Notes under the pieces: generated by a model
The model's input: only the letters and a program-made list of their open reading frames with translations
Told to the model about the DNA's origin: nothing
The model's database searches: none
Assembly (NCBI RefSeq): GCF_947254915.1
Contig: NZ_CAMYEZ010000066.1
Location: 1 to 11,781 of the forward strand
Reading direction: 5' to 3'
Length of the DNA stretch: 11,781 nucleotides
From: an uncultured Porphyromonas sp.
Lineage (GTDB): Bacteria > Bacteroidota > Bacteroidia > Bacteroidales > Porphyromonadaceae
Translations under genes and position numbers: made by a program
Part shown: in pieces, positions 1-6,416 of the stretch
Position numbering within the stretch: the stretch's first letter is position 1
How the letters are laid out: each line of letters opens with the position of its first letter

Positions 1-38
1 ATTTTGAAATAATTTTCGATAATCCCGATTTTTCACGG

Positions 39-974
39 TTATTTGTTCCTTTCAGCCATGACACGCTCCACATCTGAGCGCAAAAGCAGGTTTTTCACAC
101 CCACCTTTATCTTTTCGATGTGCTTCACCTTGACGATATGGCAGATGTTGGCTGACGAAAGACCATAGATTTGCTGCACCTGCTCAACGGTATAGTAGCG
201 TTCATCGTTCACAAGGTCAGTTCTGCGGAGTTCGTTCAAATGTGATTTGGAGTAATAGGTACGCCCGTACTCTCTTTTAGTGGGTATCTTATGGCGATAG
301 GTGTAGGCACGGAGTGCGGTCGGCTTCATGCCGAACAGTTCCTCCACCTCCTCGGTCAGTAGCCAGTCGGTAATTTCGCTAATATCAACTGCCACACCGA
401 AAAACTCGTCAATATGCTTCTTGCTGTAATAGTTCTTTCCTGCGATACGGCAGATGGGGATATGGTTACGCTTGGCGGAAGTGTAAAGCCATGACTGCTT
501 TACCTTAAAAAGGGACATCACCTCCTCGCCCGAATAGAAGTCCAACACTTCTTCGCTTTCCTTTTCCCTTTTTTCTCTTTTGGCAGGTAAGGAAGATGAA
601 GATGATTTCCTTGGTGTGGAGGTGTTGCCGGGCAGGATGCGGTGATAGGGATTGCCCTCCAACATCTGCTCGATGTCGGCTCTGCGGATGAATGCCATGC
701 GGTTGCTGATGCGTGAGGCTTTCAGCTTGCCGATGGCTACAAGTTTGTAAATGTACTGTCGGGAACAGCCCATGAGGATGGCTGCTTTGGAAAAGGTGAG
801 ATACTCCTGATGCTGTATCTCCATCAAGGGTTGGGCGACTTTGAAGAGGTTGTTCTTCTGCATCACTCTGGCTCGTTTGGCTTCTGCCTGACAAGCCTCA
901 CTGCAATATCTTTGCATACCGCTTCGGGTTACAAAGGACTTGCCGCAAAAACTGCATTTTCTGGTTGCTTTCAT
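39..974 (-). CDS. Zinc-ribbon protein with four excisionase/MerR-type winged-HTH modules
   Basis: A 311-residue DNA-binding protein. The N-terminus has a compact zinc-binding pattern, Cys7-x2-Cys10 and Cys24-x3-Cys28. Four helix-turn-helix segments follow at about residues 57-105, 146-192, 204-250 and 259-306. Each has a helix pair and then a basic, Tyr-rich wing ending in a short helix, such as KNYYSKKHIDEFF and RTYYSKSHLNELR, the layout of the HTH_17/excisionase family. A Ser/Lys/Glu-rich linker (about 118-145) separates the first module from the rest. Genes of this kind occur on Bacteroidota integrative and mobilizable elements, so a role in excision control or element regulation is likely but inferred. 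The ATG start lacks a Shine-Dalgarno site, as usual in this phylum. The upstream repeats could be its binding sites. No partner gene is visible; the left flank is cut by the window edge. Confidence 0.75.
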   Translation of the reverse strand: MKATRKCSFCGKSFVTRSGMQRYCSEACQAEAKRARVMQKNNLFKVAQPLMEIQHQEYLTFSKAAILMGCSRQYIYKLVAIGKLKASRISNRMAFIRRADIEQMLEGNPYHRILPGNTSTPRKSSSSSLPAKREKREKESEEVLDFYSGEEVMSLFKVKQSWLYTSAKRNHIPICRIAGKNYYSKKHIDEFFGVAVDISEITDWLLTEEVEELFGMKPTALRAYTYRHKIPTKREYGRTYYSKSHLNELRRTDLVNDERYYTVEQVQQIYGLSSANICHIVKVKHIEKIKVGVKNLLLRSDVERVMAERNK

Positions 975-1027
975 ACCGTTTTATCGTTTAATGGTTCATT
1001 TCTTCAATCCTATATCTCTGAAATGGT

Positions 1028-1240
1028 AAACGGATGTGAACGGAAGTCAACCATTGTCGCTTTTCTACACAGTGTGACTGTTTCCGCATATCGGGGCGGT
1101 TATTGTCGCTTGTCGTAAACGGTTGTAAACCCTTGTCAACTGTCTGCACGGTGTGACAAAAAACAAGCCCCGCAAATTCTCCACGTCAGAAATACGTCTC
1201 AAAAATATGTGGAAATTTGGGAAGCGACAAATGGCAACCG
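1028..1240. repeat. Cluster of short direct and inverted repeats upstream of the multi-HTH gene
   Basis: In the 297-bp gap between the multi-HTH gene and the truncated LRR gene, several motifs recur. A 24-bp imperfect repeat with core AAACGGnTGTnAAC and end GTCAAC lies at 1028-1051 and 1117-1140 (18 of 24 identical by eye). CACnGTGTGAC occurs at 1068-1078 and 1147-1157. ATTGTCGCTT occurs at 1053-1062 and 1102-1111, and its complement AAGCGACAA at 1222-1230. In both direct blocks the motifs come in related order, which suggests a duplicated binding array. The likely roles are operator sites for the HTH protein, or arm-type recombinase/excisionase sites at an element end. Nothing else recognisable lies in 975-1271. 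Confidence 0.5.
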
Positions 1241-1271
1241 AAAAGTGTTAAATTTTAGAATATGCTGGTAA

Positions 1272-1907
1272 TTAAAGATTTACACTCGGATATTTCTGAT
1301 TAGTTTTGGTTGTTCTATGGTTATAAATACAGAGACGGAAAGCTTGAAGACCGATGCGTTTGGTTCCCTCGCTGATTGTCACCTTGGATAGATTTCGGCA
1401 GTAGTTAAAAGCATTGTCTCCTATGTTAATCAAGCTACTAGGTAACTCTATGGAGGTTAGCTTGCCACAGTAGCTAAAGGCCGTACTACCTAGTTCCTGT
1501 ACCCCAGAGCCAAACTGTATCTTAGCGAGTCCGCCACACTTGTAAAAAGCCATAAAGCCGACTCGCTTCAAGCTGTTAGGAAAAGCTATCTCAGTAAGCT
1601 TTGAACAACTCTTAAACGCCTCATCATCAATCTCTACGACCCCTTCGTGAAAGGTGACAGCCGTTATCTTTTGATTCCCTTGGAAAACCTTCTTGCCGAC
1701 TTTCGTAACCGACTGTGGGATCTCTATGCGCCCCGTCGCATTGGGCCAAGCAGTGAGCACACCCTGCTCGATCGTTTGAGCTGAGAGTAGCCCACTACAG
1801 ATAGCACTCAAGAAAGTGAAGAGGGATATAATACAAACAGATCTCCTCCTGCTAACCAATCCACTAGATAGGTCATTAAGTGGACGTAGTCTTGTGTCGT
1901 ATTCCAT
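1272..1907 (-). CDS. BspA-like LRR_5 secreted protein, probably truncated at its 3' end
   Basis: A 211-residue product from the ATG at 1907. A basic n-region (residues 19-22, SRRR) and a hydrophobic core (about 24-42) form a signal peptide ending LLSA, with Gln44 as the likely mature N-terminus. After a GVLTAWPNATG lead-in come about 23-residue BspA/LRR_5 repeats of the type SLxxIGxxAFxxCxxLxxIxLP: five complete ones and a sixth that breaks off at RIGLQAFRLC (about 184-193). The last 18 residues, beginning IYNHRTTK, are polar and unrelated, and no T9SS sorting domain or other C-terminal module follows. BspA-like proteins are normally longer surface proteins that bind host matrix or other bacteria, so this copy looks cut off by the sequence to its left. 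A TTG further upstream (1946) extends the frame but lies inside the promoter box, so the ATG is preferred. Whether the product is still made or secreted is unknown. Confidence 0.7.
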   Translation of the reverse strand: MEYDTRLRPLNDLSSGLVSRRRSVCIISLFTFLSAICSGLLSAQTIEQGVLTAWPNATGRIEIPQSVTKVGKKVFQGNQKITAVTFHEGVVEIDDEAFKSCSKLTEIAFPNSLKRVGFMAFYKCGGLAKIQFGSGVQELGSTAFSYCGKLTSIELPSSLINIGDNAFNYCRNLSKVTISEGTKRIGLQAFRLCIYNHRTTKTNQKYPSVNL

Positions 1908-1943
1908 ATTTGTGTAGTGATGTTTGTTAACAACGCAAATACA

Positions 1944-1951
1944 CAAATTTA
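1944..1951 (-). promoter_or_regulatory. Bacteroidota -7 promoter box (TAAATTTG) of the truncated LRR gene
   Basis: On the minus strand TAAATTTG matches the Bacteroidota -7 consensus TAnnTTTG exactly. It lies 36 bp before the ATG at 1907, which gives a short leader. I could not find a convincing TTTG -33 box at the usual 19-21 bp spacing. A perfect 12-bp palindrome, GTTTTGCAAAAC (1986-1997), lies 34 bp further upstream and could be an operator. Confidence 0.45.
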
Positions 1952-2357
1952 TCCTTACGACAAGGTACGTTTAATCTTTGCTCCGGTTTTGCAAAACAAC
2001 TGAGTAGTCTTGTGTAGTGACGCACGGCTAGTATATAAGAGACCGTTTGTTGTATTACGGCAAGACGCTTTTTTGATGTCAAGGGAGGGGACTATATCTA
2101 TTAACAAGTACACATCCTATCACTAGGCGCTGGCTAGACCTTCCTACAGCGTCTTACTTGTTTATACAGTTCAGATTATCCCGATCTTGAGTCTCTACGA
2201 CTCTTCAGATGAAAAGGGCCTTCTTCCGAAGATACCCCGATTAGCTCATTGTTCATACAGCGTTAGCTCTATGTTAATCAAGGCTAATGCATTTATAAGG
2301 TAGGATGAGTCATCTACATATCTATGAAGAAATCAAAAGGTGAAAGAAATTGAGCAA
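1952..2357. other. Gene-free spacer
   Basis: No convincing gene on either strand and no tRNA-like fold that I can recognise. It contains the 12-bp palindrome at 1986-1997, a copy of GTAGTCTTGTGT at 2004-2015 that also occurs at 1886-1897 in the start of the LRR gene, and at 2220-2233 the string CTTCTTCCGAAGAT, which matches the core of the 21-bp units in the dispersed repeat just to the right. It may be a decayed former gene or repeat region. Confidence 0.4.
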
Positions 2358-2522
2358 CTCCTCCGTGGAAATCTTTGATTATCCAAGGAGGAAACGGGAC
2401 ATTCTTCGGAACTTTGATTTCGTTCTTCCGAAGTTTCATTTCATTCTTCCGAAGTTTCATTTCGTCCCTCGGTGGAGAAATTTCGTTTGCTCCCTAGCGA
2501 TTCTTGATTTCCTCGGGAGGAG
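2358..2522 (+). repeat. Dispersed ~165-bp repeat, copy A
   Basis: This segment aligns without gaps to 7669-7833; I count about 130 identities in 165 positions. Its ends are imperfect inverted repeats: CTCCTCCGTGGAAATC on the left, and the complement of the right end reads CTCCTCCCGAGGAAATC. The core (2402-2485) is four 21-bp units of the type TTCTTCCGAAGTTTCATTTC, the last more diverged. One plus-strand frame stays open through it (about 72 codons, from a TTG at 2350), each unit giving a heptad such as LPKFHFI. No Bacteroidota promoter or good start is evident, so I do not call it a gene. Just right of it AGGAGTGGGTAT is directly repeated at 2518-2529 and 2542-2553. The structure suggests a small non-autonomous (MITE- or REP-like) intergenic repeat. 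Confidence 0.75.
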
Positions 2523-2579
2523 TGGGTATCAGCAGAGATGCAGGAGTGGGTATAAAGAGAGTATATAGCGCTGTGTAGC

Positions 2580-2615
2580 TAGAACTTTCGCCAAGCTAGC
2601 TTGGCGAAAGTTCTA
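2580..2615 (-). terminator. Perfect 36-bp palindrome just after the LRR operon, probable terminator hairpin
   Basis: Each arm reads TAGAACTTTCGCCAAG, and the arms meet at a central CTAG, so the whole is an uninterrupted palindrome. It starts 8 bp after the TGA stop of the 576-residue LRR gene (2624-4354), the usual place for a transcription-end hairpin. On the transcribed strand it is followed by GCTACACAGC rather than a U-run, so it is not a classical intrinsic terminator. It may instead protect the mRNA 3' end or be a protein-binding palindrome. Confidence 0.5.
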
Positions 2616-2623
2616 TAGTCTAA

Positions 2624-4354
2624 TCAGTTAAGCAGTAACTGTGTTTGAGCTTCGTTTGTAACAAGGTCCTCTATGAGTAGTACGTAAGAGCCTTGTGTAG
2701 GTAGGTAGATAATCATAGGATCATCCTCAACCTGCTCACTCTGGCGACATGTGCCATCTGAGCTGTATAGCGATACACGTAGAGGATGCCCACTAGCAGC
2801 GGGATACAGTGTCACTCTCTCCTGTTGCTGAGCGATACGCAGTTGCAGAGGCTCTATATCTAATACTCCTCTCCACGAGCCATCTCCAAGGACAAAGGGC
2901 TTCCAGTTATGCGCCACAGCGATATCCGTAGTGCTAGAGAGGGCCTCTGTATCTTTTTTCGTGCCGTTGTAGAGGTTGACTTTAGCACTAGGCTCTTCTA
3001 GCTCGGGGAGGGCGTCATAAATCTTGTCTAGCTGCTCCGCAGACATACCGTTACCTACCACTCCAAGCATCCTTAATTGGGGCGTGTGCTGTAGGTCTAT
3101 AGTATGGATCTGATTATTTCCTAGATTGAGTACTTTCAGCTTTGGACAGCTGGATAGGTCAATCTTTGTAAGTTGGTTTTTACCAAGGTCTAAAGATTGG
3201 AGTCCGTCTAGTCCTTTGAGAGAGAGGTCAACGAGAGCATTCTCAGGCAGGGCTAGGGTTGTAATACTAGACTTTGCAGGGAAGGTAATTTGCGAGATTT
3301 GGTTGCCTTTAAGCTTGACACTTTCTAGTTTCTCACAAGAAGAGAGATCTATTGCAGTCAGTTGGTTGCCCTCAGCCCATAGGTTTTTCAGTTCTTTTTG
3401 AGCTGATAGATCCAACTTGCTCAGAGAGCACTTTGAAAGGCCCAGGTCTGTAAGCTGACTGTTTTTAGAGAGCGTCACCGCAGTTAGCCCAGCGTTACCC
3501 GTTAGCATAAGATAAGTGAGCTTTGGCATCGAGGCAAGGAAGGCGAAGTCCTTCAAGTGAGTATTCATTGCCATAAGTTGCTTTATCCCTGGAGCATTGA
3601 TAGCGAGTGATGTTAGCGGGTTGTCGCTACAATTCAAGTCCTTTAGTCCTGTGTAGGAAGATAGATCAAGAGACTCTATTTTGTTCTTATGGCACCAAAA
3701 CTCCTCAAGAGGCACATTGCCTTGGGGTAGCTTCAGCTCGGATATGCTACACTCATTGATTAGAAGATTGGTAAGGTTCTGATTCTGCGTTAGATCTAGA
3801 CTAGTAATCCTAGCCATACGAGTACAGTCGAGATACTTCAGCTTCTTGCATGACGAGACGTTTAAGTCGGATAGATAATTCCCCGAACATACAAGACGCT
3901 CCAACTCTGTACAGGCACTTACATCTAGCTCTTTGAGCATGTTTCCAAAGACTTCTAGATTGCCCAAAGCTTTGCTTGCAGACAGATCTAGCGTCCCGAT
4001 ATGATTATAGGCTGCTTGTAGCACCCATAGATTAGGACACTTTGTAACATCCAGCTCAATAAGCTTACTAGCCATACAGTTGAGCTTAGCGATATCGCCC
4101 GTTATGGTGATTGTTTGCTTCGTCGCAGGGCCTTTGCATTCCATCTCGCCCTTGCCTATGGTATAATCTTTTTTGTTGCCATCCCCCCAGTCGATAGTTA
4201 CAGTACTATTGTCACTATGCGTAGCAAGAGATAGGCTCATCTCTCCCCCAGCCTGGACAGACTTCATCGTGATAGTCTGTCCGAAGAGGAGAGGTGTGTA
4301 AGTCAGAAGCATTGCTGTGATAGCAATGCGGGATAGCTTGTAAATGTAGTGCAT
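2624..4354 (-). CDS. Secreted InlJ-like leucine-rich repeat protein
   Basis: A 576-residue predicted surface or secreted protein of unknown ligand. Residues 1-25 form a signal peptide (hydrophobic 9-24, ending LLFG), with Gln26 as the likely mature N-terminus. An N-terminal beta segment contains a WGDG turn (56-59), often seen in Porphyromonas surface proteins. From about 90 to 440 there are roughly fifteen LRRs of 20-23 residues, of the form LDLSxCxxLxxLxCxxNxL; several units carry Cys at the hinge, as in internalin-J-type repeats. The last about 75 residues (502-576) form a beta-rich tail with LPTQGSYVLLI (551-561), resembling the PxGxYxV motif of a T9SS type A sorting domain, but the final KxxxK-like element is replaced by QLLLN, so the sorting signal looks degenerate. 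The start lies 7 bp after the stop of the upstream LRR gene, indicating one operon. A protein- or glycan-binding role is inferred from LRRs in general. Confidence 0.85.
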   Translation of the reverse strand: MHYIYKLSRIAITAMLLTYTPLLFGQTITMKSVQAGGEMSLSLATHSDNSTVTIDWGDGNKKDYTIGKGEMECKGPATKQTITITGDIAKLNCMASKLIELDVTKCPNLWVLQAAYNHIGTLDLSASKALGNLEVFGNMLKELDVSACTELERLVCSGNYLSDLNVSSCKKLKYLDCTRMARITSLDLTQNQNLTNLLINECSISELKLPQGNVPLEEFWCHKNKIESLDLSSYTGLKDLNCSDNPLTSLAINAPGIKQLMAMNTHLKDFAFLASMPKLTYLMLTGNAGLTAVTLSKNSQLTDLGLSKCSLSKLDLSAQKELKNLWAEGNQLTAIDLSSCEKLESVKLKGNQISQITFPAKSSITTLALPENALVDLSLKGLDGLQSLDLGKNQLTKIDLSSCPKLKVLNLGNNQIHTIDLQHTPQLRMLGVVGNGMSAEQLDKIYDALPELEEPSAKVNLYNGTKKDTEALSSTTDIAVAHNWKPFVLGDGSWRGVLDIEPLQLRIAQQQERVTLYPAASGHPLRVSLYSSDGTCRQSEQVEDDPMIIYLPTQGSYVLLIEDLVTNEAQTQLLLN

Positions 4355-4361
4355 AGGTTAT

Positions 4362-6335
4362 TTACTTGTTGATGATATACTTCAGATGTAGGGTCTCGCC
4401 ATGGGTATTGCGAAGAGAAACGATATAGCATCCTGCAGGAAGGCCTAACTCGGGCGCAAGCGAGACGCCGTCTAGAGTATATAGGTCTACGATCGCCCAC
4501 TCTGGCGAATCGGAGCATATCCTACCCTCCGAGTCTAGTCCAAGCTGAGGTGCTGGTGATAGAATGGAGCCTACGCTCAGTATAGAAACATGGGTCTTGT
4601 CTAGAGGTATGGAGTAACTCTCTAACACAGAGCGAGCATAGACACGAGGATCCTCACTGCTGTGAACGATAGCTACGAGACGATACTTATTGGGCTCGTA
4701 GCCTTGGATCTCTAGAGGCTCGGTCTGGTGTTTGAAAGAGCGAGTATCGCCCACTTCTAAGGGGAACCCTTCCACTGGAGATAGTAGCTGTACAAGCTTG
4801 CCATAAGTCGCACCCTTAGCTATTTGTCCCATTTCGTCTGAGTAAGCTTCAGGAAGAGTGTTGTTTTCTATCAAGTAGTAAGTCAGTCTCAGTGGGTGTG
4901 AGAGATCTACGTTAGGATTGATACGTCCAGCAGTGACGATCTGAAACTTGTGAGTCTTAGGATCTAGCTCTACTCGGGGAGTCTCCATACGACATAGTGC
5001 TGGGTAGTTGTAACTTCTAGAGAAGAGGTACTGATATATGTCTTCGACTTCGCCGATACGTAGAGTGGGCGTATAGATAGAGAGGTCGGCTAGTTGCTTA
5101 TAATTATTGATTGTACCATAAGGTGTCAGTAGATCCCGATCGTAAGTGAAGAGAGGAAGTGAGTCTACTCGAAAAGTCTCTGCTTGAGTCTTCATATCGG
5201 GAACCGATGGAACAAAGCCTCCCTCCTTCATTTGGCCTGTGATGGTGACTAGGCAGAAGCGCTCTCGAGAGAACTTATTGCTTTTGCGAGTGTTATGAAT
5301 AATCGTCGAAAGCGCATTGATTAGATTGGTATACTTGGCTTGCCCTTTTTCATCTGCAGGATCATAGTATAGCTCTATGATATGCTCGTTAAAGCGAAAG
5401 TCATCAACTAATTCGTAGACTCTTAAAGGCTTATGCGTCGTCGGCATATGATCCACTGCGACTCCATTGACCTTGCTAGGACGTAGATGAAGCAGGTGGG
5501 TGTAAGTATCTTCGGGGGCTTCGAGTAGTATTGTCCCTTGACCATCAGGAGTCTCTTTGCCTGGCAAGAGCTGTACCTTATTGAGGCTGACAGTGCGTCT
5601 TGTCTCTTCATCGTCGTACCAGTACTCCATTTCGATGGAGTTTACGATCTCACTTGAGTTGTTGGTAAAGTAAGCTTGATAGATTGCAGCTCGCTTGTCT
5701 TTGTTTTCCTTTGAGAATGGGACGTAATTAGGACCATAGATGTCATCAAAAGAGACTTGAGCATATGGATTCTTGGGAGCGATGGCAGCAATCGTCTTAA
5801 ACTTCCAAGCCTTTACCTTACTATCCTTATAGCTCTGCAAGAGTTCTGCTGGCACACACAGTGTTATCTCCTCCATTCGCTTACTCTCTACAAAGTAACT
5901 ACCGCCTACCTTAGGCATTTGTGACCCTGGGAGAGTGATTGTCTGTAGTGCAGCACACTTGTAGAGAGCCTTATTGGCAATAGATTGTAGCGTGCTGGGT
6001 AGCGTCAGAGACTTAAGGCTCTTGTACTGAGCGAGAGCCGCTGTTAGCTCATTGGCAGGATAGTCCACATAGTTAATCTCATCTGAATACTCGTCAATAG
6101 AGGTCTCAGATAAATCAAGACTCTCTAGGCTTCGGCAACTGGCTCTCAGTGCCATTAGGTCTAGGTGGTTGATATGCCCCTTGACAATTAGCTCTTTCGC
6201 ATCACTATGCTGGGCGAAGAGCGATTCGCCTGTTCCAGGCTCAGTTACTTCTACTGTAGGTGTTTGAGCGATAGCTGATAGTGACATCAAGCACATCAAC
6301 ATAAGCCCAAAGATAGCGGGTAGTTTATATTTCAT
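4362..6335 (-). CDS. Secreted protein with N-terminal LRRs, Omp28-like middle and T9SS sorting tail
   Basis: A 657-residue predicted secreted protein. The signal peptide is residues 1-23, ending AIA, with Gln24 as the likely mature start. Residues about 45-165 hold a few LRR/BspA-type repeats (for example LESLDLSET and LKSLTLPSTLQSIANKALYKC). The middle (about 190-460) has no clear family. Its arrangement, a beta domain ending LRPSKVNG (285-291), then HKPLRVYELVDDF (301-313) and a later LPLFTYDRDLL (393-403), loosely recalls Omp28-related thioredoxin-like proteins, but the CxxC active site of many members is absent; this link is tentative. Residues about 585-657 resemble a T9SS type A sorting domain, with LYTLDG, LPAGCYIVSL (632-641) and a terminal KYIINK, so export by the PorSS/T9SS and cell-surface attachment are likely. 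It is the first gene of a pair with the InlJ-like gene (7-bp gap). The 81-bp gap to menE shows no clear promoter. Confidence 0.8.
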   Translation of the reverse strand: MKYKLPAIFGLMLMCLMSLSAIAQTPTVEVTEPGTGESLFAQHSDAKELIVKGHINHLDLMALRASCRSLESLDLSETSIDEYSDEINYVDYPANELTAALAQYKSLKSLTLPSTLQSIANKALYKCAALQTITLPGSQMPKVGGSYFVESKRMEEITLCVPAELLQSYKDSKVKAWKFKTIAAIAPKNPYAQVSFDDIYGPNYVPFSKENKDKRAAIYQAYFTNNSSEIVNSIEMEYWYDDEETRRTVSLNKVQLLPGKETPDGQGTILLEAPEDTYTHLLHLRPSKVNGVAVDHMPTTHKPLRVYELVDDFRFNEHIIELYYDPADEKGQAKYTNLINALSTIIHNTRKSNKFSRERFCLVTITGQMKEGGFVPSVPDMKTQAETFRVDSLPLFTYDRDLLTPYGTINNYKQLADLSIYTPTLRIGEVEDIYQYLFSRSYNYPALCRMETPRVELDPKTHKFQIVTAGRINPNVDLSHPLRLTYYLIENNTLPEAYSDEMGQIAKGATYGKLVQLLSPVEGFPLEVGDTRSFKHQTEPLEIQGYEPNKYRLVAIVHSSEDPRVYARSVLESYSIPLDKTHVSILSVGSILSPAPQLGLDSEGRICSDSPEWAIVDLYTLDGVSLAPELGLPAGCYIVSLRNTHGETLHLKYIINK

Positions 6336-6416
6336 AGATTGGTAGTTTTGGTAAGTTTCTCTTTTTGTCGCAGAGCGAATTTGTTTCGGTAGTGCAAGTT
6401 AATAAAATCTTTCTAA

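Larger units (their letters stand above)
1..1300. mobile_element. Probable end of an integrated mobile element (partial)
   Basis: Inferred, not directly proven. This stretch holds an excisionase-like multi-HTH gene and, between it and the next gene, a cluster of short direct and inverted repeats of the sort that recombinase and excisionase proteins bind near element ends. The neighbouring LRR gene loses its repeat pattern at about 1320-1335, which fits an insertion that removed its 3' part. No integrase, relaxase or transposase is visible; they would have to lie left of the window. The right boundary is uncertain and could fall anywhere from about 1250 to 1335. A plain chromosomal regulator gene next to a degenerate LRR gene remains possible. 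Confidence 0.4.

Noticed and set aside
505..894. 129-codon frame within the multi-HTH gene
   Set aside because: It is on the same strand in another frame, with Ser/Gln/His-rich composition and no domain; the HTH frame explains the region.
1944..1946. TTG start extending the truncated LRR protein by 13 residues
   Set aside because: It falls inside the TAAATTTG promoter box, and the extra residues precede an already long signal-peptide n-region.
2402..2485. CRISPR-like array
   Set aside because: The 21-bp units abut directly with no unique spacers, and no cas genes are present.
2350..2568. 72-codon frame over repeat copy A as a gene
   Set aside because: It starts at TTG with no promoter or ribosome site, and its frame follows from the 21-bp periodicity; reported as a repeat and as a finding instead.
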